The notes under the pieces were generated by a model, which made no database searches, was not told where the DNA came from, and worked only from the letters and a program-made list of their open reading frames with translations. A stretch of 6,173 nt of DNA, from positions 1-6,173 of the forward strand of contig VBLM01000217.1 of the NCBI GenBank assembly GCA_005879095.1, given 5' to 3'. Below, in pieces: positions 1-6,126 of this stretch. A program made the position numbers and the translations under genes. This stretch comes from Deltaproteobacteria bacterium. Its GTDB lineage: Bacteria; Myxococcota; Myxococcia; Myxococcales; 40CM-4-68-19. Numbering within the stretch: the stretch's first letter is position 1; each line of letters starts with the position of its first letter.

Positions 1-2
1 TG

Positions 3-428
3 CTCGCCTTCTGCGACGTCAACACGCCGCTCGGGCCGGTGCCGGCGGATGTGCCGCTGAAGCTGAAGAAGACCGTCAGCTTCGAGGAACTGATGGGCGA
101 CGCCCCGCCGGTCGTGCCGGGCGAGCCGGGAACCAAGGTCAAGAGCGGCAACATCATGGTCGCCGGAAAGCACTTCGTCGACTGGTACAACAAGGACTTC
201 CAGCCGCTGCACAAGGGCAAGCACCCGACGCTGGTCTATGGCAAGGACGGCGCCCACCCCATCGAGTTCCCGGCCGGGCAGATCAACAAGGCGAACTTCC
301 AGAAAGTCTTCGACCACTGCGAGCAGCTGTGGGCGAAGGAGTTGGGCGCCGGGGAGTTCGTCGCCATCCTCTGCATCATGCTCAACGAGGTGGGCGGGCA
401 GTTCAAGGCCATCGGCGAGCTGAACTGA
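3..428 (+). CDS. GH19-like murein/chitin hydrolase, 3' part of gene cut by left edge and ended by an internal-looking TGA
   Basis: The reading frame is open from the left edge, so the true start is probably upstream; an in-frame GTG at 39 has no convincing ribosome site and is unlikely to be the start. The visible part begins LAFCDVNTPLGPVP, passes through a Pro/Gly-rich stretch and ends in a helical segment with the motif LNEVGGQF and then GEL. Established GH19 chitinases and endolysins carry a catalytic Glu in an HES/HET-GG motif and a second Glu a short distance later. Here the Glu codons at 387-389 and 417-419 fit those two positions, with Asn replacing the usual His before the first Glu. 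Translation stops at 426-428, two residues after the second Glu, whereas the rest of the fold continues in the same frame in the next ORF. Either this is the N-terminal half of a split enzyme, or the TGA is a nonsense mutation, a recoded codon or a sequencing error. The fold call is from motif reading only. Confidence 0.6.
   Translation, partial: LAFCDVNTPLGPVPADVPLKLKKTVSFEELMGDAPPVVPGEPGTKVKSGNIMVAGKHFVDWYNKDFQPLHKGKHPTLVYGKDGAHPIEFPAGQINKANFQKVFDHCEQLWAKELGAGEFVAILCIMLNEVGGQFKAIGELN
426..428 (+). other. In-frame TGA interrupting a GH19-like coding region
   Basis: This TGA lies in the same frame as the ORFs on both sides: the first ends GELN, then TGA, then PKYMFESG continues without any frame change. 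The upstream part supplies the putative catalytic Glu residues and the downstream part supplies the GH19-type glycan-binding motif. A single base change (for example to TGG, CGA or GGA) would restore one continuous protein. The base after TGA is C, a context often described as leaky. No strong selenocysteine hairpin is seen directly downstream. Confidence 0.65.
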
Positions 429-437
429 CCGAAGTAC

Positions 438-968
438 ATGTTCGAGTCCGGCCCGCGCAAGGACAGCTACAACGGCATCATCGGCAACAAGCTGGCCGGC
501 GATCAGCTCCTGGCCGTGGGCGCCATCACCGAGGACCAGAAGGCGGCCTGGAACGCGAAGGGCAAGAACGCGGTCTGGCCGGACGGCGCCGACGACATCA
601 TCGACAAGGTCCGGGAATGCGACTTCTACAAGTTCCGCGGGCACGGCCTGAACCAGCTCACCGGCCGCGGCAACTACGACGCGCACATGAACAAGTTCCT
701 CAAGCAGTACTGCGGCAGGGGCATGGACGAGATGACCATGGCCGAGATGGAGGACGCCATCCAGAACAAGCCGGAGGTCTACCTGGCCTCGTTCAAGTCT
801 TTCTTCAGCAAGCCGGGGATGAAGGACGCGATGGGTACGACCAACGACGGCGAGTTCTACAAGGTGGGCAAGATCAACAGCGGCGGCGACCAGTACGCCG
901 CGCTGTTCGAGTGGCGCTGCAAGACGCTCCTCGATGCGATGACCCAGGCCACTTTCGAGTTCCGGTAG
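438..968 (+). CDS. GH19-like hydrolase, C-terminal half (continuation of the upstream ORF)
   Basis: The 176-residue ORF is in the same frame as the preceding gene and starts 9 bases after its TGA. The clearest motif is FRGHGLNQLTGRGNY at residues 66-80 (bases 633-677), which matches the classic GH19 pattern of (Y/F)RGRG-x-x-QLTGR-x-NY that lines the glycan-binding cleft. Residues 16-30 (GNKLAGDQLLAVGAI) lie before an insertion rich in Asp and Lys, and the remainder is probably the helical C-terminal lobe. There is no signal peptide or membrane segment. No purine-rich ribosome site precedes ATG 438, so this Met is more likely an internal residue of a longer protein, or is reached by coupled reinitiation. 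Without the upstream Glu residues this fragment should not be catalytic alone. The stop TAG (966-968) is followed after 9 bases by the next gene. The family assignment is good; independent expression is doubtful. Confidence 0.7.
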   Translation: MFESGPRKDSYNGIIGNKLAGDQLLAVGAITEDQKAAWNAKGKNAVWPDGADDIIDKVRECDFYKFRGHGLNQLTGRGNYDAHMNKFLKQYCGRGMDEMTMAEMEDAIQNKPEVYLASFKSFFSKPGMKDAMGTTNDGEFYKVGKINSGGDQYAALFEWRCKTLLDAMTQATFEFR

Positions 969-973
969 AGAGG
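968..973 (+). promoter_or_regulatory. Probable ribosome binding site for the amidase gene
   Basis: The purine run GAGAGG lies 4 bases before ATG 978 and overlaps the last base of the preceding stop codon. It is an imperfect match to AGGAGG with rather tight spacing. It supports ATG 978 as the start and suggests translation coupled to the gene upstream. Confidence 0.45.
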
Positions 974-977
974 CGAC

Positions 978-3900
978 ATGCTCTGGAGCAAAGTCGACAA
1001 GAAGTGGCAGGACCGGCTCGCGCTGACCAAGGACGGCGACGTCTCGTGGAAGGCCGAGCAGTGGCCGGTGCCGGGCGAGGAGCCGCTGGAGATCCGCGTC
1101 TGCTCGCGCACGGGGGTCGATCGCTCGACCTATTGCGAGCCGTACGACAAGCCGCGGACCTCGATCGTTCTGCACCAGACCGAGGGCTACGGCCAGCAGC
1201 TGGCGTGGCTGATGGGCGGCGCGGGACATCCCTGCAGCGCGCACATCCAGCTCGGCCGCTGCGGAACGCCATATCTATTGGTTCCCACCGAGTTCACCGC
1301 CTGGCACGCGACGTGGTGGAACGGCAGCTCGATCGGGATCGAGATCGATTGCATCGGCGAGTTGTACAAGAACGGCAACAACCTCGTCTCGCAGTACGGC
1401 GCGGAGCGGAAGGACACCTACTGCTCGGTGGACGAGAAGGACGTCTATGTCGAGAAGGATTGGGGCGTCCGCACCAAGTACTGGGCGTCGCTGACCGAGA
1501 AGCAGTACGTGGGCCTCGGACGGCTGCTCAAGGCCCTCTGCTTCAAGCACAAGATCCCGCGCATCCTCTTGCCCGAGCCGCAGCGGTACCAGCCGTTCGA
1601 TCAGAAGAACTCGAAGATAAGGGCGAACTACCGTGGCATCTGCACGCACCTCAACATCGATCCGGCGCGGAAGGTGGATATCGGCCCGTATCTCGACTGG
1701 CCGAAGCTGATCCAGTACGCGGGGCTGACCGAGGCTGCCTGCTTCAATCCGCCCAACGGCGTGCTCGAGAACTGGAAGGACGGCGGCGGCGGCAAGACGG
1801 CCAAGGCCGACGATCCGGCGCCGAGCACGCCGAAGCCGCCCGCGGGTGGAGACACGCTTCCCGCTCCGGTGATGGTGGACAACCACACGCTGCGAGTGCA
1901 CATCGGCAAGCATGGCGGACGGCTGTGTCTTTCCGTGAAGCAGCCGGGCGATCCGCTGCCGACCGCGCCCGACCCGAAGGAGGCGCCGGCAGCGAAAGCG
2001 CCCGGAAAGAGGGACGAATTCATCCAGGCGTGCATGAACTTCCTCGGCGCCCCGTACAAGGCGGGCTCGAAGAAGCCGTCGGAGGGCATCGACGGCGTCA
2101 ATCTGATCTCGCTCGCCATGCGGCGGGTCGAGCTGTTCAAGTCCGACGACGAGATGCCCACCGACCACGAGCATCTCTCGGCGCTCTGGCACGTGGTCAG
2201 CGCCGACAAGACCAAGGTGCCCGACGAGATCCGTCCCGGCGACCTGGCCTGGTTCGGAACCGGCGACCACGGCAACGACCCGCTGGTGCACCCGATGGTC
2301 TACCTCGGCGGCGGCCGCGTCCTGGGGCCGGTACCGGACGCAGGCAAGGACAGCGCGGTCCAGGTGATCGCCATCGAGAAGGTGCCGGAGCACTTCGCCG
2401 GCTGGATGCACGTCGACGACCTCGGCAGCGAGACCACACACACCGGGCACCCCGGCGATCCGCCGCCCGCGGGCGCCAAGCTGACCGGCGCGCTCCTGCC
2501 GCCCACGCCCGCCGCGCAGTACGACGCGCTGAAGAAGATCGTCGAGCGCGCCAAGGGCAAGTGGGAGGACGGCAAGGGCAAGGTCAATCTCGTCGGCGTC
2601 AAGAGCCTGCACGACCGCTGCATGATCTCGCCCAAGCCAGGCGACTGGAACGACACGCTCTATGCCGCCTTCCTCGACGAGGGTGGGCACAAGTGCGTGA
2701 TCGAGATGCGCGCCTCGCTCAACCCCGGCACCGACGAGAACAAGGCCGAGACCTGGCAGCTCTGGGAAGGCAGCTGGAAGTTCAAGCTCGGCGCGGGCGA
2801 CAGCGTGGACAAGGCGCTCCAGCCCGACGGCAAGGTGAAAGGCTGGGAAGACAAGGAGGGCATGGGCGCGCCGCGCCCGCTCGATCACGACAAGCCGGCC
2901 AAGGGCGACGACGTGCAGCCCGGCGCGCCCAAGGGCAAGGGCGACGAGAAGCCGCCCGAGCCGAAGAAGCCGATCGAGGCGCCCAAGAGCGACAAGCCGG
3001 CGCCGCCCGCCGACAAGCCGTTCGTTTTCGACGCGGCCGGCAAGAAACTGTCGGTGAAGTTCGGCATGCGGATGATGCGCGCGTTGATCGAGTGGGAGCT
3101 CAAGGAGGACGGCTCCGGTACGATCTATTCGTGGAACGGCGTGGTCAAGAAGTACCCGAAGCTCGCGCCCAAGACAGGCACCGAGTGGCCAGCGCTCGAT
3201 TCGATGATGCAGATCAAGCCCGGCGCGACCGTCGAGCACAACGGCCGGCAGCATGGCGTCTGGCATGCGTTCGGCGTCGAGTGGGTGGCGAGCGGCGCGA
3301 CCAACTGCTGCAACTCGCAGATGGCGGCCGTGTTCGCTTCGCTTCCCGACGGGAAGATGCGGATCAAGAAGGACGACGGCGTCCTCGAGCTCGATGCGGT
3401 GAAAGGTGAGCCAACGGCGCCCGGCATCAAGGGCAATCCGAAGGCGGCGCTGAGCTACTCGACGGTCTTCGCCAACACCTGGATCCAGGGCGAGAGCAGC
3501 CACATCCGGACCGACGCCGGCAAGCGCATCTTCGAGAACTACGCGTACATCGCGCCGGCGTGGGCGATGAAGTGGCTCGGCGTCGGCGATGCGGTCGGCA
3601 AGTGGGGCGACGCGAAGTCGCTGGTCAACGTGCGGATGGGCGACAACGCCTGCTGGTACAGCCACAACTGGCTGGTCGGCGACGTCCGGTACGAAGTGAC
3701 TTTGAAAGGCTACAAGACGCCGGTCTACGTCGACCAGAGCGACTTCGCCCGCGGCGACCATCCGCAGCCGCACGCCGGGCCGGCCAGGACCGGCGGGTAC
3801 AAGATGACCAAGGACGACTGCCTCTGGGTCGAGATGAACGAGGACCTCTTCGAGGCGCGGCTGAAGGCGTTCCTCGAGCTGAAGACGCTCGAATACGACG

Positions 3901-4196
3901 GCAAGGATTACGAGGTGACCAAGATCGCGGCAGTGGGCGCGCGCGTCTTTTCGGCCAACTGCATGGCCTGGCAGAAGTACGGCACCGCGCGCGTGGTCAT
4001 CTATTCGAAGGCCGACGGCACCGACGGCAGCAGCCCGGACCACTGGACCGAAGAGCACGACCTGACTCGCAACAACAAGCTCGGCCTCGGCATCTCCCGC
4101 GGCTGGGGACTTTTCGCCGAAAACTACCGCGACGGGTCGGGATGTTTCGGGTTTGCGCGCTGGTACGACAACGCGGGCGGAGCGAGCAATGGCTGA
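978..4196 (+). CDS. Multidomain N-acetylmuramoyl-L-alanine amidase with degenerate NlpC/P60-like domain and unrecognised C-terminal region
   Basis: Residues about 58-245 form an Amidase_2 (AmiD/T7-lysozyme type) zinc amidase, which cuts between N-acetylmuramic acid and L-Ala. Visible are LHQTEG with zinc ligand H66, AWH at 108-110, SIGIEI with E122, and CTHLNIDPARKVDIGP with H224, K232 and D234, whose spacing is that of AmiD. Residues about 344-482 look like NlpC/P60 (LGAPYKAG, RPGDLAWFG, HPMVYLGGGRVLG), but the DCSGL catalytic motif reads DGVNL, so the Cys is Gly373. Residues about 515-625 resemble a small domain met in phage-type lysis proteins (NLVGVKS, DWNDTLYAAF, LNPGT). A K/P/A-rich linker (about 634-681) leads to about 390 unrecognised residues with C777-C778 in TNCCNSQMAAVF and H896 in WYSHNWLVGD, possibly a papain-like cysteine peptidase site. 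No signal peptide or membrane segment is seen. The amidase call is strong; the other domain calls are weaker. It overlaps the next gene by 8 bases. Confidence 0.85.
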   Translation: MLWSKVDKKWQDRLALTKDGDVSWKAEQWPVPGEEPLEIRVCSRTGVDRSTYCEPYDKPRTSIVLHQTEGYGQQLAWLMGGAGHPCSAHIQLGRCGTPYLLVPTEFTAWHATWWNGSSIGIEIDCIGELYKNGNNLVSQYGAERKDTYCSVDEKDVYVEKDWGVRTKYWASLTEKQYVGLGRLLKALCFKHKIPRILLPEPQRYQPFDQKNSKIRANYRGICTHLNIDPARKVDIGPYLDWPKLIQYAGLTEAACFNPPNGVLENWKDGGGGKTAKADDPAPSTPKPPAGGDTLPAPVMVDNHTLRVHIGKHGGRLCLSVKQPGDPLPTAPDPKEAPAAKAPGKRDEFIQACMNFLGAPYKAGSKKPSEGIDGVNLISLAMRRVELFKSDDEMPTDHEHLSALWHVVSADKTKVPDEIRPGDLAWFGTGDHGNDPLVHPMVYLGGGRVLGPVPDAGKDSAVQVIAIEKVPEHFAGWMHVDDLGSETTHTGHPGDPPPAGAKLTGALLPPTPAAQYDALKKIVERAKGKWEDGKGKVNLVGVKSLHDRCMISPKPGDWNDTLYAAFLDEGGHKCVIEMRASLNPGTDENKAETWQLWEGSWKFKLGAGDSVDKALQPDGKVKGWEDKEGMGAPRPLDHDKPAKGDDVQPGAPKGKGDEKPPEPKKPIEAPKSDKPAPPADKPFVFDAAGKKLSVKFGMRMMRALIEWELKEDGSGTIYSWNGVVKKYPKLAPKTGTEWPALDSMMQIKPGATVEHNGRQHGVWHAFGVEWVASGATNCCNSQMAAVFASLPDGKMRIKKDDGVLELDAVKGEPTAPGIKGNPKAALSYSTVFANTWIQGESSHIRTDAGKRIFENYAYIAPAWAMKWLGVGDAVGKWGDAKSLVNVRMGDNACWYSHNWLVGDVRYEVTLKGYKTPVYVDQSDFARGDHPQPHAGPARTGGYKMTKDDCLWVEMNEDLFEARLKAFLELKTLEYDGKDYEVTKIAAVGARVFSANCMAWQKYGTARVVIYSKADGTDGSSPDHWTEEHDLTRNNKLGLGISRGWGLFAENYRDGSGCFGFARWYDNAGGASNG
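2877..3020 (+). repeat. Low-complexity K/P/A/D-rich linker coding segment
   Basis: Residues about 634-681 of the amidase protein are almost entirely Lys, Pro, Ala, Asp, Glu and Gly, with imperfectly repeated DKPA and PKKP/PPEP units. This is typical of a flexible, unstructured spacer between folded domains. A similar linker occurs in the next gene at 4438-4539, including DKPAASGDKPAEV. The repeats are degenerate at the DNA level. Confidence 0.6.
4179..4182 (+). promoter_or_regulatory. Ribosome binding site deciding the start of the hydrolase-M23 gene
   Basis: GGAG sits 6 bases before ATG 4189, inside the 3' end of the amidase gene. It favours ATG 4189 over an in-frame TTG at 4153, which has no comparable site and would add 12 residues with no domain features. 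The position inside the upstream gene implies translational coupling. Confidence 0.65.
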
Positions 4197-6126
4197 TTCG
4201 ATCTGCGGAGAGGTCGAGGGCGATTACTCGGTCGTCAAGGTCCAGCTCGCGGGCGGCGGCAAGGAGGACAAGCCGGTCCGGCCGACGAAGGGGACGCAGC
4301 TCGTCTGGGGCGGCAAGGACCTCTCGTCGCCTTGGGGACATCTGGCGGCGTTGATCGAGAAGGGCGGCGGGAGCGTTTCCTACACTTACGTACATGCTGC
4401 CGACCTGAAAGAGCCGCTGGTCGTCGTCACCGATGAGGGCGAGACCCACGAGGACGCGCCGGCCGACGAGCCCAAGAAAGCCGCGGGCGACAAGCCGGCA
4501 GCCTCCGGAGACAAGCCGGCCGAGGTCAAGCACTCGACCGGCGGCGCGGAAGGGCACGGGCCGCTCTTCGACATCGGCGTCGATTTCCAGTTCGCCGGCA
4601 ACACGGCGCGAGTCTGGGCGCATCCGCACGCGTTCATGGCCGGACCGCGGCCTCTGGTGATCGTGCTGCACGGCATCAACGGGAAGTCGCACAAGCTGCA
4701 TCCGTCGCTCGACGAGAAGGCGATCCACGTCGGCAAGCTGGCGGGCAAGCTGATCGAGGACGGCAAGGTGACGCCGCTGATCATCGCCGCGCCGACCGAA
4801 TTCTCCGACGGGCCGTGGCAGAAGTTCGACACCACGAAGTTCGTCGCCGAGGTCGAGGCGGCAGTCCGGTCGCAGAGCGTGGAGATCGATCACGACAACG
4901 TGTCGCTGGTCGGTCACAGCGGCGCGGGCGGCAGTCCCGGCGCGGGCTTGAACAAGATCGCCGCGGAGGGCGGTGTCTTCGATGGCCACAAGCTCAAGGT
5001 GTTCGGCATCACCGACACCTGCATCACCGACAACAACGCGAAGGCGTACGCCGACGGACTGGCCAAGAACGACACCACCGCCATCTACGCGATGCACAAA
5101 GGCACGGGTGGGTGGGTGGCCTACACCGGGCAGACGACGTTTTCGAAGGCGCTGGGCGCTGACCAGGAGAGCAATGCGACCGAGCCGGCCGAGGACTCGC
5201 AGGACGTCGACGAGAAGCTCTACGACAACGGCGGCAAGAAGCCGCTGCGGGTGAGCATCAAGATCAAGGCGGCGCGGCTGGCGGCGCACCACAAGGAGTG
5301 GACGGCGGCGGGCGGGTACCACGTCGACGTCGGCGCGCACAACGACATGGTGCCGATGTGGTTCTGGTGGGCGCTGCCGCGGTGGTATCCGGCGACCGAA
5401 GAGGACAAGAACGGGGGCCTCAAGCCGCACCCGATCGACGACCCGAAGCCGGACGATCCGGCCAAGCCGCCGGTCATTTCTGGCGGCGAGTGGGCGAACG
5501 TTCCGCCGGCGGCCGATGCGTGGGCGGACCCGGGGATCGATCCCAAGGCGACCGGCGCCGCGCTCTTCGCGCCCGCGACCGGGCTTTACTGGCCGGTGCG
5601 CAACCCGAAGAGCCACTACGGGCGCGCGGTCTGCTTCATCGGCAGCGACGGTCACGGCTACGGCGTCGGCAAGAGCGCGAGCGGCCGCAACTTCCTCGCC
5701 GGGCGGCCGGCGGACGGCAATCCGGACCGGTACCACGCCGGCATCGACGTCTTCGGCGATCACCACGACATCATCGTCGCCTGCGAAGCCGGGACGGTGG
5801 TGAACCTGTACCCGTTCTATCCGAACGAGAATCCGCTGGTGTGGTGCCTGATCGTGCAGCACGACAGCGGCGTGGTGATCAACTACGGCGAGGTCGATCC
5901 GGCGTCTTTGAAGAAGTACGGGATGAAGAAGGGCGTGAAAGTGCAGCCGGGGCAGCCGATCGCGGAAGTGGGGCGGATGGTGCAGGACTCGATGCTGCAC
6001 TTCGAGACCTATCCGTCCGGCACCAGGCAGAACATCTCGTACAAGAAGTCCAACGGCGAAGGCTTCCTGAAGAACTACTTCAACCCGACCCAGTACCTGC
6101 TCGCCCTCGCCACCAAGGGAAAGTAA
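4189..6126 (+). CDS. Alpha/beta-hydrolase (esterase-like) fused to M23 LytM-type peptidase domain
   Basis: The start ATG overlaps the previous stop (ATGGCTGA shared) and has GGAG 6 bases upstream, giving 645 residues. Residues 1-83 form an unrecognised small domain (SICGEVEGDYSVVKVQL, QLVWGGKDLSSPWGHL), followed by a K/P/A linker at about 84-117. Residues about 127-402 are an alpha/beta hydrolase: PLVIVLHGING at 155-165 supplies the oxyanion loop, GHSGAG at 242-247 is the nucleophile elbow with Ser244, and GAHNDMVPMW offers His384 as catalytic base; an acid such as Asp276 is plausible. A Pro/Asp-rich spacer leads to the M23 zinc endopeptidase domain at about 455-640, with HAGID (H516, D520) and MLHFE (H604) as the three zinc ligands. 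The usual His of the YxH motif is Glu568 (YGE), and the first His of HxH is Met602. No signal peptide or membrane segment is seen. The likely role is cutting peptidoglycan cross-links plus an ester or acyl bond; substrates are unknown. Domain calls are firm, activity less so. Confidence 0.82.
   Translation: MADSICGEVEGDYSVVKVQLAGGGKEDKPVRPTKGTQLVWGGKDLSSPWGHLAALIEKGGGSVSYTYVHAADLKEPLVVVTDEGETHEDAPADEPKKAAGDKPAASGDKPAEVKHSTGGAEGHGPLFDIGVDFQFAGNTARVWAHPHAFMAGPRPLVIVLHGINGKSHKLHPSLDEKAIHVGKLAGKLIEDGKVTPLIIAAPTEFSDGPWQKFDTTKFVAEVEAAVRSQSVEIDHDNVSLVGHSGAGGSPGAGLNKIAAEGGVFDGHKLKVFGITDTCITDNNAKAYADGLAKNDTTAIYAMHKGTGGWVAYTGQTTFSKALGADQESNATEPAEDSQDVDEKLYDNGGKKPLRVSIKIKAARLAAHHKEWTAAGGYHVDVGAHNDMVPMWFWWALPRWYPATEEDKNGGLKPHPIDDPKPDDPAKPPVISGGEWANVPPAADAWADPGIDPKATGAALFAPATGLYWPVRNPKSHYGRAVCFIGSDGHGYGVGKSASGRNFLAGRPADGNPDRYHAGIDVFGDHHDIIVACEAGTVVNLYPFYPNENPLVWCLIVQHDSGVVINYGEVDPASLKKYGMKKGVKVQPGQPIAEVGRMVQDSMLHFETYPSGTRQNISYKKSNGEGFLKNYFNPTQYLLALATKGK
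4438..4539 (+). repeat. Low-complexity K/P/A-rich linker coding segment in the hydrolase-M23 gene
   Basis: Residues about 84-117 alternate Asp, Lys, Pro, Ala and Glu, with two GDKPA copies close together (residues about 100-111). This separates the small N-terminal domain from the alpha/beta hydrolase. The resemblance to the linker in the preceding gene suggests the two proteins were assembled from modules of a common kind. Confidence 0.55.

Noticed and set aside
3..50. Upstream segment FCDVNTPLGPVP as a PAAR-like/DUF4150 carrier domain end
   Set aside because: The wording is faintly reminiscent of such carriers, but the segment is too short and cut by the window edge, so the idea cannot be supported here.
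426..464. Possible selenocysteine insertion at TGA 426-428
   Set aside because: Only a 4-bp stem (GTCC at 446-449 with GGAC at 461-464, 11-base loop) is visible downstream. This is too weak for a bacterial SECIS, and GH19 enzymes need no Sec or Cys at this point.
329..3409. Very long + strand ORF in another frame across three genes
   Set aside because: The translation is dominated by Arg, Gly and Ala with no motifs. It is the usual GC-rich shadow of the genes at 438-968 and 978-4196, which carry clear enzyme motifs.
1275..4058. 927-codon antisense ORF
   Set aside because: It is rich in Arg, Leu, Val and Ala with no recognisable domain and lies wholly antisense to the amidase gene. High third-position GC leaves few stops on the opposite strand.
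4153..4188. Alternative TTG start for the hydrolase-M23 gene
   Set aside because: It has no ribosome site of its own, and it adds 12 residues (MRAGTTTRAERA) that only mirror the upstream gene in another frame. ATG 4189 with GGAG is better.
3997..6000. 667-codon antisense ORF
   Set aside because: It is a similar composition-driven shadow, opposite the hydrolase-M23 gene; no motif or ribosome site supports it.
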